The notes beneath the pieces were generated by a model that saw only the letters and a list, made by a program, of their open reading frames with translations, was not told the DNA's origin and did not search any database. This document shows positions 1 to 7,961 of a stretch of DNA of 64,000 bases, piece by piece. This stretch comes from Xenococcaceae cyanobacterium MO_167.B27 (GTDB lineage Bacteria; Cyanobacteriota; Cyanobacteriia; Cyanobacteriales; Xenococcaceae): the NCBI GenBank assembly GCA_030065935.1, contig JASJCP010000008.1, forward strand, positions 62,001 to 126,000. The letters run 5' to 3'. Position 1 is the first letter of the stretch. Each line of letters starts with the position of its first letter. The position numbers were made by a program, and so were the translations under genes.

Positions 1-225
1 GTCAAAAATCTTAAAAATGAAGCTCAAGATTTAGCAATTATTTCTACTATGATTGCTTTAGGAAAAGGCTTGAATTTGAGAGTAGTTGCAGAAGGAGTAG
101 AAACCCTAGAACAAATGAAATTATTACAAAGCAAAGAATGCGAAGAAATGCAAGGTTTTTGGTTTAGTCGCCCTTTAGCAGCAGAAGAAGCAATTAAGTT
201 ATTACCTTTTGATTATTCAGAATAA
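1..225 (+). CDS. C-terminal end of an EAL-domain protein (partial)
   Basis: An open frame enters from the left edge and stops at 223-225. The 74 visible residues include VVAEGVET and QGFWFSRPL, which match the conserved end of EAL domains, the cyclic-di-GMP phosphodiesterase fold. The catalytic EAL motif and any sensor or GGDEF part lie outside the window, so activity cannot be judged. The gene converges on the response regulator at 257-937, only 31 bp away. Confidence 0.8.
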   Translation, partial: VKNLKNEAQDLAIISTMIALGKGLNLRVVAEGVETLEQMKLLQSKECEEMQGFWFSRPLAAEEAIKLLPFDYSE

Positions 226-256
226 ACTCAATCAATTAGCAATTATCTGGTTGTGG

Positions 257-937
257 CTAAAAGTCTCCAAAACGATAACCTTTTCCATAGACGGTATGAA
301 TTAAAGTTGTTTGACCTTTGAACTCGATTTTTCTGCGTAATAAACGAACTAAAGCAGCCAAAACATTACTACTAGGTTTTGTATTATCTTGCCACAGATA
401 ATTGTAGATTTCCTCATGAGTTAGTAACTGACCTGGATGACTCATAAAATATTCTAGAAGCTCAAGTTCTTTTTCCGATAATTCAATTGTTTTTCCACAA
501 CGATATACTATCTGATTATCTTTATCTAGTTCGAGGTCAGCAAATTTAAGCTTTTCTGTATTATTCTGTTCTACTGTGGGTATTCTTCTTAACAAAGCTC
601 TAACTCTAGCTAGTAATTCTCTTAGCTCAAATGGTTTAATAATATAATCATCTGCACCAGCATCTAAACCTATTACGCGATCGTCAATAGTATCTTTTGC
701 TGTCAGAAATAATACAGGAGTGGTTAAATCATGATTCCTTACTTGTTGACAAATTTCTAAACCAGATTTATTGGGTAGCATCCAGTCTAAAATTAGTAAG
801 TCATAGTTATTTTCTAGAGCTAATTGTATTCCTAACTCACCATCATGAGTAATATCAACTTGGTATCCTTCATGGGAAAGAATTTTACTCAAAGGATCGG
901 TTAATTCTATTTCATCATCTACTAAAAGTATTTTCAT
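257..937 (-). CDS. rppA: OmpR-class response regulator, RppA-like
   Basis: The 226-residue protein has a receiver domain (about 1-120) and a winged-helix DNA-binding domain (about 128-226). The acidic pocket is D7/D8, the phosphoacceptor is D51 in LLILDWMLP, and T79 and K101 are the switch residues. The segments ELTDPLS, LILDWMLP and FELRELLARVRALLRR closely resemble cyanobacterial RppA/NrsR, which pairs with the kinase RppB and controls redox- or nickel-responsive genes. No kinase gene is adjacent: the next gene upstream on this strand is a small unrelated one. The family assignment is from memory of the sequence; the target genes are unknown. Confidence 0.75.
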   Translation of the reverse strand: MKILLVDDEIELTDPLSKILSHEGYQVDITHDGELGIQLALENNYDLLILDWMLPNKSGLEICQQVRNHDLTTPVLFLTAKDTIDDRVIGLDAGADDYIIKPFELRELLARVRALLRRIPTVEQNNTEKLKFADLELDKDNQIVYRCGKTIELSEKELELLEYFMSHPGQLLTHEEIYNYLWQDNTKPSSNVLAALVRLLRRKIEFKGQTTLIHTVYGKGYRFGDF

Positions 938-1544
938 ATAGCGATTTTCATGGTAATTAGGTATGGTTTCATATCCTAGTTTTTGTTGATTGTTGATTGT
1001 TGATAACTAGATTATTTGTGACTCCTTATTATTAAACAATTTTATTGTAGGGTGTGCAGAGTAAGAGATTACGATTAGGATTAAAATACCAGGCTAAGAT
1101 GCCCACCAAATTTAATTATTCTGCTAAATATCATCTTAGTTGATTGGGGTAGGCAAATTCATGATTAGTGAAGGGTTTTGATATTTATTATTTTGATTTT
1201 TGCACACCTCATATCATTTCTCAAAAGTAATAAGAGACTTAGTAGAGGATAAGGCAATAGGCACTCTTGCCATTAGGCAACAGATAAAACAAGGGTTGGG
1301 AAGCTTTTTTCTAATAAAAAGTATTTTCTCATGTATTGAGTTAGTGCGCGAGAATTGGTATCATATCTTGCACAGAGCGATAGCTCGCCAAGAAATCAAT
1401 TTCTTGGCTTATACAGAACAGTCCTCTCAAGAGAACTAAAACTTAGGTTTCATAAAATTTGTAGTCTATTTTAATAGACTTACTGTTTTAGATAAAAACT
1501 TGAGTTTGGTGGCGGTATGGGTTCGAGGTGCTTCTAAAATATCA
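938..1544. other. Intergenic region without a convincing gene
   Basis: About 600 bp between the RppA-like gene and a small hypothetical gene. It holds a short run of TTGATTGT heptamers near 982-1008 and a hairpin repeat at 1387-1408. The only sizeable frame starts at a TTG at 1200 and has no recognisable sequence; I do not call it a gene. Confidence 0.6.
1387..1408. repeat. Dispersed hairpin repeat, copy 1
   Basis: A perfect inverted repeat with arms GCCAAGAAAT and ATTTCTTGGC around two bases. A near-identical copy is at 54711-54732. It may be a dispersed palindromic element. Confidence 0.6.
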
Positions 1545-1796
1545 TTAACCAATATGAACTCCAGCATTTTTTACTTTTGCTGTTTCAATTGCTTGTAAAA
1601 TATTGTTTAAGCTATCGCCAATTATTTCGGAACGATAACCAACAGATTCAGTTATTATTTTCACGTTATTTAATAATAATTCAATTTCTTGTTTAAACTC
1701 TTCTGTAAGATATTTATCAGAATTGCGATCAATATACAAAGTATAAACAATTAAAGATATTAGAGATAAATTGTTCCAATAAAACGCTGCTTCCAT
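1545..1796 (-). CDS. Small hypothetical protein
   Basis: I do not recognise this 83-residue protein. It is helix-rich, with a hydrophobic stretch near the N-terminus (LSLISLIVYTLYI) and a polar C-terminal half. The frame remains open upstream to a stop and includes SPRYLSAMEAAF before the ATG at 1796, so a TTG at 1805 is an alternative start. The tidy C-terminus and abrupt N-terminus would also fit a truncated remnant of a longer gene. It is divergent from sufC, in the place where sufR often lies in cyanobacteria, but shows no helix-turn-helix or cysteine cluster. Confidence 0.4.
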   Translation of the reverse strand: MEAAFYWNNLSLISLIVYTLYIDRNSDKYLTEEFKQEIELLLNNVKIITESVGYRSEIIGDSLNNILQAIETAKVKNAGVHIG

Positions 1797-1927
1797 CGCG
1801 CTCAAATAACGCGGACTCGACTTATATCAAGTTTGCTTCAAAGTTAAATATACTGATTGACTTGGAGACAGGGAGACAAGTGCAATACGCAGACACCTTA
1901 CTCCTTATCCCTCAACAGAGACTTTGA

Positions 1928-1941
1928 CAACCAGAATGTTG
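1928..1941. promoter_or_regulatory. SufR-type operator 1
   Basis: The sequence is CAAC-N6-GTTG, the form described for binding of the iron-sulfur repressor SufR in Synechocystis. It lies 139 bp before the sufC start. Its centre is 40 bp from that of the second site. Confidence 0.75.
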
Positions 1942-1962
1942 TTAATGTATCCTACAATGGAC

Positions 1963-1986
1963 TTAAACAACTAAAATGTTGTTTAA
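1963..1986. promoter_or_regulatory. SufR-type operator 2
   Basis: A perfect inverted repeat with arms TTAAACAAC and GTTGTTTAA around six bases, containing the same CAAC-N6-GTTG core (1968-1981). It ends 93 bp before the sufC start. Two such sites about four helical turns apart repeat the arrangement known upstream of sufB in Synechocystis. Confidence 0.8.
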
Positions 1987-2079
1987 CTTCTGAGCAAGAA
2001 TACTCAAGCCTTGAAACACTCCCCCCAAGGGGTGGATTATAGAAAATTCTAAACACAGATTTTACTAGAGAGAGACACC

Positions 2080-2844
2080 ATGAGCGAGACTATCTTATCT
2101 ATACGTAACTTAACTGCTAAGGTTGACGGTACTCCTATTCTCAAAGGGGTAAACCTGGAAGTGAAAGCAGGAGAAGTACACGCTATTATGGGGCGTAATG
2201 GTTCTGGGAAAAGTACCCTATCTAAGATTATCGCGGGACATCCTGACTATGAAGTGACAGGGGGAGATATTATCTATAAGGGTGAAAGTATTTTAGAAAA
2301 AGAACCAAACGAACGCGCCTTAGATGGTATCTTTTTAGCATTTCAGTATCCTTTGGCGATTCCTGGGGTGAGTAATTTAGACTTCTTGCGAGTTGCTTAC
2401 AATGCGAAACAGAAACATCAAGGTTTAGACGAGATTGATACTTTTGACTTTGAAGACTTGATAGAAGAGAAGCTAGAGATAGTCAAGATGAAGTCTAGTT
2501 TTTTAGAGAGGAGTCTTAACGAGGGTTTCTCTGGTGGAGAGAAAAAGCGCAACGAAATCTTACAAATGGCTTTACTCGATCCTACCCTGACTATTTTGGA
2601 TGAGATTGATTCGGGATTAGATATTGATGCGTTGAAAATTGTAGCGGAAGGAGTTAATCAATTAAAGACTGCTGATAAAGGTTACTTGGTGATTACTCAC
2701 TACCAACGTTTGCTTAATTATATTGAACCCGACTTCGTTCATGTGATGCAAGATGGAAAGATTGTTACCAGTGGTGGTAAAGAGTTGGCTTTAGAGTTAG
2801 AGTCTCGCGGTTATGAGTTTTTGGAAGAAACAGCTATGGCGTAA
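2080..2844 (+). CDS. sufC: SufC, ATPase of the Fe-S cluster assembly complex
   Basis: SufC is the ABC-type ATPase of the SufBCD scaffold that builds Fe-S clusters in the cytoplasm. The 254-residue protein has Walker [10 protein letters not shown] (38-46), the signature [10 protein letters not shown] (from 150) and Walker B LTILDE (170-175), and the length is normal. A purine-rich AGAGAGAG lies before the ATG. It is followed by sufD after 94 bp and then sufS, so it is probably the first gene of an operon controlled by the two SufR-type operators upstream. sufB, usually the first gene of this operon, is not here. Confidence 0.96.
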   Translation: MSETILSIRNLTAKVDGTPILKGVNLEVKAGEVHAIMGRNGSGKSTLSKIIAGHPDYEVTGGDIIYKGESILEKEPNERALDGIFLAFQYPLAIPGVSNLDFLRVAYNAKQKHQGLDEIDTFDFEDLIEEKLEIVKMKSSFLERSLNEGFSGGEKKRNEILQMALLDPTLTILDEIDSGLDIDALKIVAEGVNQLKTADKGYLVITHYQRLLNYIEPDFVHVMQDGKIVTSGGKELALELESRGYEFLEETAMA

Positions 2845-2938
2845 AAAAAGACAGGGGAGACAAGGGAGAATTTTCTAATTTCCCATAGCTCAATTTTTAG
2901 CATCACCATCTAATTAGATAATCAATTCCACATAGATC

Positions 2939-4249
2939 ATGACTCAGACAACTACAATATCATCAGTAAATAGCGATCGCTTTCTGAATAACATTTTACA
3001 ACAACGCTCCTCACTACCAGTTGATAAATTAGATCGAGAAACTGGAGAATGGTTACAAAATATTAGAGAACAATCTGCATCTTGGGTATCTCGATTAACT
3101 CTACCCACAAAGAAAGATGAGGAATGGCGGTTTACAGATATTTCTTCTCTACTAGATTTAGAGATAGTCGCACCCACTTCATTTACAACAGAAAACCCGG
3201 ATACCATTCCCGAAGCGGAAGATACTCGCTTGGTATTTGTCAATGGTAGTTATGCTAGAGAGTTATCTAATACTGCTGGTTTACCTGAAGGTATCTATGT
3301 GGGGAGTTTAACTAATCTTCCTGAAACTTACTGTAAATATTTTCGCCCCTTTCTGGGAACACAGCCAGGGAAAGAAGAGGTATTTACTTCTCTTAATACT
3401 GCTAGTATCACTGATGTGGCTATTATTTGGACTGCGCCTAATACTGTAGTAGAAAAGCCCATTCATCTATTATTTGTTTCTGTTGCAGGAGATTCTGTTA
3501 CGATTTCCCAACCTAGAGCTTGGATTGTTGCGGAAAAGAATTGCCAGTTAACTATAATCGAAGAATATAGTGGGACATCTTCTTACCTAACTAACAGCGT
3601 TACGGAAGTGTGGTTAGGAGAAAACGCCCAGATAAATCATACTCGTCTGCAACAAGAATCGGACAATGCTTATCATATTGGGAAAACAGTAGTTACTCAA
3701 CAAAGAGATAGTCGTTATACTCTGACAGAAATTAATTTTGGTGGAAAATTATCCCGTCATACTCCTGAGATACATCAAGATGGAGAACAAACAGAAACTT
3801 ATCTCAATGGTTTAACTGTTGCTAAGGATGAACAAACCGCAGATACTCACAGCAGTATTAATTTACACCATCCCCACGGTACAACAGATCAATTGCATAA
3901 ATGTCTTGTAAACGATCGCGCTCACTCTATCTTTAATGGTAAAGTATTTGTTCCCAAAGCTGCCCAACTTACCAACGCATCCCAGTTAAACCGTAACCTT
4001 TTACTATCTCCTAAAGGGAGAGTTAACACTAAACCCGAATTACAAATCACTGCGGATAATGTTAAATGTTCTCATGGCGCAACCGTCAGTCAATTAGAAG
4101 CAGACGAAATCTTTTATCTTCGCAGTCGGGGTTTAACTGAAAACGATGCGCGTCAGTTACTAATAGATGCTTTTGTAGCTGAAATTATTGAAAGAATCCC
4201 TGTAAAATCCGTACAGGAAACCATACAGTCATTAATCAGTAATCAGTAA
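2939..4249 (+). CDS. sufD: SufD, Fe-S cluster assembly scaffold subunit
   Basis: The 436-residue protein is the right length for SufD, which forms the SufBC2D scaffold with SufB and SufC. Recognisable segments are KKDEEWRFTDIS in the N-terminal region and, in the C-terminal beta-helix region, CSHGATVSQLEADEIFYLRS with the conserved cysteine and the H-G-A-T-V-S-Q run typical of SufB/SufD. It sits between sufC and sufS. There is no strong ribosome-binding site before the ATG. Confidence 0.94.
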   Translation: MTQTTTISSVNSDRFLNNILQQRSSLPVDKLDRETGEWLQNIREQSASWVSRLTLPTKKDEEWRFTDISSLLDLEIVAPTSFTTENPDTIPEAEDTRLVFVNGSYARELSNTAGLPEGIYVGSLTNLPETYCKYFRPFLGTQPGKEEVFTSLNTASITDVAIIWTAPNTVVEKPIHLLFVSVAGDSVTISQPRAWIVAEKNCQLTIIEEYSGTSSYLTNSVTEVWLGENAQINHTRLQQESDNAYHIGKTVVTQQRDSRYTLTEINFGGKLSRHTPEIHQDGEQTETYLNGLTVAKDEQTADTHSSINLHHPHGTTDQLHKCLVNDRAHSIFNGKVFVPKAAQLTNASQLNRNLLLSPKGRVNTKPELQITADNVKCSHGATVSQLEADEIFYLRSRGLTENDARQLLIDAFVAEIIERIPVKSVQETIQSLISNQ

Positions 4250-4316
4250 TCAGTAATCAGTGATCAGTAATCACTAATCAGTAATCACTAATCAGTAATC
4301 ACTAATCAACAACTAA
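4230..4316. repeat. Degenerate heptamer repeat (TAATCAG/TAATCAC)
   Basis: A run of TAATCAGTAATCAC-type units fills almost all of the gap between sufD and sufS. It is a short tandem repeat of the kind common in cyanobacterial spacers, here inside a probable operon. Confidence 0.85.
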
Positions 4317-4322
4317 GCAAAT

Positions 4323-5585
4323 ATGACCTTAATTCAAGAAAAAACTCTAGGCGATAAAGTAAGAAAAGACTTCCCCATCTTACATCAAGAAGTTCATGGG
4401 AAACCCTTAATCTATTTTGATAGTGCTGCTAGCTCTCAAAAACCGCAACAGGTATTAGATGCTCTGTTAAATTACTATCAACAAGATAACGCTAATGTAC
4501 ATCGTGGCGCACACACTTTAAGTAATCGTGCTACCGATGCTTATGAAAGGGCGAGAGATAAAGTAGCTAAATTTATTAATGCTAATCATCGCGAAGAAAT
4601 TGTTTATACTCGCAACGCTAGTGAAGCAATTAACTTAGTAGCTTATACCTGGGGTTTGACTAACTTAAATCAGGGAGATGAAATCATTTTATCTGTCATG
4701 GAACACCATAGTAATATCGTTCCTTGGCAAATTATCGCTCAAAAAACAGGAGCAGTAATTAAATATATCCAGTTAAACGAGCAGGAAATTCTAGATTTAG
4801 ATAGCTACAAATCCCTGTTATCAGATAAAACTAAGCTGGTATCTGTAGTTCATATTTCTAATACTTTAGGTGTGATAAATCCCGTAGAAGAAATTGTCAA
4901 ACAGGCTCATCAATACGGAGCAAAAGTATTAATAGATGCTTGTCAAAGTGTGCCTCATATGCCTATAGATGTGCAGCAAATAGACTGTGATTGGTTAGTA
5001 GCATCAGGACATAAAATGTGCGCTCCTACTGGTATTGGATTTCTCTATGGGAAGAAAGAAATACTAGAATTAATGCCTCCTTTTCTTGGTGGAGGTGAGA
5101 TGATTAGTGAGGTGTATTTTGACCACTCTACTTATGGGGAATTACCCCATAAATTTGAAGCAGGAACACCAGCTATAGGAGAAGCGATCGCATTAGGAGC
5201 AGCCATAGATTATCTTACTAATATAGGCATGGATAATATTCATAATTATGAAGTAGAATTAACCTCCTATTTATTCAAAAAACTAGAGACTATTCCCAAT
5301 ATTAGAATCTATGGCGCAAAACCAGAGCCAAATGGGGAAGGTAGAGCAGCATTAGCAGCTTTTAATGTACCAGAAATTCATGCCAGCGATTTAGCTACCT
5401 TACTAGATCATGAGGGAATAGCAATTCGTTCTGGTCATCATTGTACTCAGCCATTACACCGTTTATTTAATGCTTCTGGTAGTGCGAGAGTAAGTCTATA
5501 TCTTTATAATACCCGGGATGAAATTGACCGCTTTATGGTTGCTTTGAAAGATACCATTGATTTCTTTAATACTATGATGGAATAG
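4323..5585 (+). CDS. sufS: SufS, group II cysteine desulfurase
   Basis: SufS is a PLP enzyme that takes sulfur from cysteine as a persulfide and passes it to the Suf scaffold. In this 420-residue protein the PLP lysine is K231 in [10 protein letters not shown] and the catalytic cysteine is C374 in [11 protein letters not shown], both standard for the SufS/CsdB class. It ends the sufCDS run; no sufE follows directly. Confidence 0.96.
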   Translation: MTLIQEKTLGDKVRKDFPILHQEVHGKPLIYFDSAASSQKPQQVLDALLNYYQQDNANVHRGAHTLSNRATDAYERARDKVAKFINANHREEIVYTRNASEAINLVAYTWGLTNLNQGDEIILSVMEHHSNIVPWQIIAQKTGAVIKYIQLNEQEILDLDSYKSLLSDKTKLVSVVHISNTLGVINPVEEIVKQAHQYGAKVLIDACQSVPHMPIDVQQIDCDWLVASGHKMCAPTGIGFLYGKKEILELMPPFLGGGEMISEVYFDHSTYGELPHKFEAGTPAIGEAIALGAAIDYLTNIGMDNIHNYEVELTSYLFKKLETIPNIRIYGAKPEPNGEGRAALAAFNVPEIHASDLATLLDHEGIAIRSGHHCTQPLHRLFNASGSARVSLYLYNTRDEIDRFMVALKDTIDFFNTMME

Positions 5586-5770
5586 CTAAAACCACAATTG
5601 GGCTGTCTTTTTCTCTGCTGATAGTCTTTACAAGCTCTGTTCGAGATTGGCTAAAGCAATCTTATTTAATTAGGTAAAATCTTGTGGAGATTCTATGTAA
5701 AAATGGTAAGGTTGCTTAAAACATTGTTTAATTGACAAGAAGACTACAAAACCTGAGAGAGTACATAAGT

Positions 5771-5992
5771 ATGAAGATTGGCGATCGCGTTCGTGTCAAA
5801 GAATCTGTAATCGTCTATCACTATCCAAAAAAAAGACAGCAACCTTTCGATCTTAAAGGTATGGAGGGAGAAGTGATAGATGTTATGACAGAATATAAAG
5901 GAAGACCCATAAGTCCTAATCTTCCCGTATTGGTTAAATTTGATAAAAGATTTAAAGCTCATTTTCAAAAGCAAGAGCTAGAAATAATTTAA
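5771..5992 (+). CDS. ftrV: Ferredoxin-thioredoxin reductase variable chain
   Basis: The 73-residue protein starts MKIGDRVRV and contains ESVIVYHYPKKRQQPFDLKG and VLVKFDKRFKAHF, the beta-barrel fold of the FTR variable subunit. With the catalytic chain FtrC it passes electrons from ferredoxin to thioredoxin. I chose the ATG at 5771 rather than an upstream start at 5732, because the family begins at this M and a GAGAG lies upstream. The catalytic-chain gene is not adjacent. ruvC follows after 32 bp. Confidence 0.9.
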   Translation: MKIGDRVRVKESVIVYHYPKKRQQPFDLKGMEGEVIDVMTEYKGRPISPNLPVLVKFDKRFKAHFQKQELEII

Positions 5993-6024
5993 CTTTATCT
6001 ATAAGTACAACTATTATCAAAGTG

Positions 6025-6513
6025 ATGGCTCGATCTTGGTTGGGAATAGACCCTGGGTTAGCAATAATTGGTTGGGCAATATTAGAAGAAGCTGATTATG
6101 AGAAGCCCTCTTTAATAGATTATGGCACAATCGAAACTTCTAAAAAGTTAGCAACCCCCCAACGATTATTAGAAATTGAAAGGGATATTGCTGAATTATT
6201 AGGGGAATTCCAACCAGATAATGTAGCTATTGAAATGCCTTTTTTTGGAAGAACTATTAAAGCTGCTGGGGGAGTATTACAAGCTTTTGGGGTAATTAAT
6301 TTAGTTTGTTATCGCGACAGAAATATCGTACCAGTATATCTTCATCAATCTAGTTGGAAATGTCATTTGGGCAACGGTAGAGCTAACAAAAATGAAGTTG
6401 CAGAAATAATACAAAACTTGTTTGATTTAGAAACTTTACCTATTGATGATACTGTAGATGCGATCGGTATTGGTTATGCGGGTATGTGTGGCTTGAGAAA
6501 TGATATTGCTTAA
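6025..6513 (+). CDS. ruvC: RuvC, Holliday junction resolvase
   Basis: RuvC cuts Holliday junctions during recombination and repair. The 162-residue protein shows the RNase H-like catalytic acids: D9 in GIDPGLAIIG, E70 in VAIEMPFFGRT, and D142 and D145 in DDTVDAIGIG. The start is either the ATG at 6025 or the GTG at 6022 just before it. The length is normal for the family. Confidence 0.93.
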   Translation: MARSWLGIDPGLAIIGWAILEEADYEKPSLIDYGTIETSKKLATPQRLLEIERDIAELLGEFQPDNVAIEMPFFGRTIKAAGGVLQAFGVINLVCYRDRNIVPVYLHQSSWKCHLGNGRANKNEVAEIIQNLFDLETLPIDDTVDAIGIGYAGMCGLRNDIA

Positions 6514-6660
6514 TGGTTAATGGTTAGTGGTTAGTGGTTAGTGGTTAGTGGTTAGTAATTGCTAATTGTTAATTGTTAGTGGTTAGTGGTTAGTGATTGT
6601 TAATTGTTAATTGTTAATTACTGCTGACCTCTGACCTCTGACCTCTGACCCAGTCTCCCA
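6512..6660. repeat. Heptamer repeats (TTAGTGG, TTAATTG, CTGACCT)
   Basis: Three blocks of tandem heptamers follow one another: GGTTAGT units, TTGTTAA units and CTGACCT units. They fill the spacer between the convergent ruvC and alcohol dehydrogenase genes. Confidence 0.85.
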
Positions 6661-6682
6661 TTCCTCACTCCCCATAAGTTAT

Positions 6683-7684
6683 TCAAAGCGCGATCGCTAA
6701 TACTGCTGCACCATTAATTTTACCACTCCGTAAAGCATTCAAGGCTTCATTGGCTTGGGACAAAGGAAAGGAAGTAACTTGAGTTTGAATTGGAATTTGG
6801 GGTGCTAAAGCCAAAAACTCTTCACCATCTCGGCGAGTCAAATTGGCAACAGAACGTAATACCCGTTCCTCCCATAAAATCTGATAGGGAAAGCTCGGAA
6901 TATCGCTCATGTGAATACCAGCACAAACTACTATGCCACCTTTAGCAACAGCTTTTAAAGCTGCGGGAACTAATTTTCCTACAGGTGCAAAAATAATCGC
7001 TGCGTCTAACTTTTCTGGTGGTAATTCGTCCGAGCCTCCAGCCCAAACTGCACCAAGTTCCCGAGCAAACTGTTGTCCTTCAGTATCTCCCGAACGAGTA
7101 AAAGCATATACTTGTTTACCTTGGTAATTGGCTACCTGAATTAAAATGTGTGCTGCTGCACCAAAGCCATAAAAACCGATCCTTTCTGCATCTTCCGTCA
7201 TGCGATAGGAACGATAGCCAATTAATCCCGCACAGAGTAAAGGTGCTGCTTGTAAGTCTGGATAACCTTCAGGAATCGGAAAGCAAAAACTCTCGTCTGC
7301 AACAGCATATTCAGCATAACCGCCATTGAGATCATAACCTGTAAATAAGGCGCGATCGCATAAGTTTTCTTTTCCAGCCAAACAATAGGGACAACAATTG
7401 CAAGTATGACCCAGCCAAGGCACACCAACGCGAGTACCTACAGAGAATTTACTCTTTTGATTTCCCGTTTCTATTACTGTACCGACAATTTGATGACCCA
7501 ATACTAAAGGCAGTTTTGGCTTGGTTAGTTCGCCATCGACAATGTGCAAATCAGTACGACACACTCCACAGACATGAACTTTTAGCAATACTTGTTCTGA
7601 TTGGGGTTTGGGTATGGGGAGCTTTCCTTCTCTTAGTGGTTGACCTACCCCATCTAAAATCATGGCACGCATAGCAGTTACCAA
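6683..7684 (-). CDS. Zinc-dependent alcohol dehydrogenase family protein
   Basis: This 333-residue protein belongs to the medium-chain, zinc-binding dehydrogenases. Catalytic zinc ligands include C42 in CGVCRTDLH and H64. The structural-zinc lobe is C95, C98, C101 and C109. The usual GHE at the catalytic site is GHQ here, and the nucleotide-binding turn is GFYGFGAAAH; both occur in an NADPH-linked AdhA/AdhP-like subgroup. Substrate cannot be read from the sequence. A second possible start is M5. It converges on ruvC and is divergent from the GAF-protein gene. Confidence 0.85.
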   Translation of the reverse strand: MVTAMRAMILDGVGQPLREGKLPIPKPQSEQVLLKVHVCGVCRTDLHIVDGELTKPKLPLVLGHQIVGTVIETGNQKSKFSVGTRVGVPWLGHTCNCCPYCLAGKENLCDRALFTGYDLNGGYAEYAVADESFCFPIPEGYPDLQAAPLLCAGLIGYRSYRMTEDAERIGFYGFGAAAHILIQVANYQGKQVYAFTRSGDTEGQQFARELGAVWAGGSDELPPEKLDAAIIFAPVGKLVPAALKAVAKGGIVVCAGIHMSDIPSFPYQILWEERVLRSVANLTRRDGEEFLALAPQIPIQTQVTSFPLSQANEALNALRSGKINGAAVLAIAL

Positions 7685-7961
7685 AAAGTTATAACCTTAA
7701 ATTTACAACTGAATAAGCCACAAAATTTCTGGTTTTTGTGGTATAACCTCTCCAGTCTCGATAAATATACTTGAATTTTTAGGTATTTCTTTAATTTACA
7801 TGAAATTTATATTAACATAGATTAAAAAACCCTAAGTAATTCTACAGAGAGCAACAAATAATTTTGGGGCTTCTGATACTAAGATACAGAATTTTATTGA
7901 GCGAAAAAGCTGAATAAATTTTCCTCAAAAACATTATCAATTATGTGAAAAATGTCTGCTG

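Noticed and set aside
1200-1439. 79-codon frame on the plus strand
   Set aside because: It starts with TTG, has no ribosome-binding site and no recognisable sequence, and its end is formed by a dispersed hairpin repeat.
1857-2042. 61-codon frame upstream of sufC
   Set aside because: It overlaps both SufR-type operators and has a composition unlike a protein; it is the sufC leader.
6512-6660. Could the heptamer arrays be CRISPR?
   Set aside because: Units are 7 bp, run without unique spacers, and no cas genes are present in the window; they are simple tandem repeats.
7222-7428. 68-codon minus-strand frame
   Set aside because: It lies inside the alcohol dehydrogenase gene in another frame.
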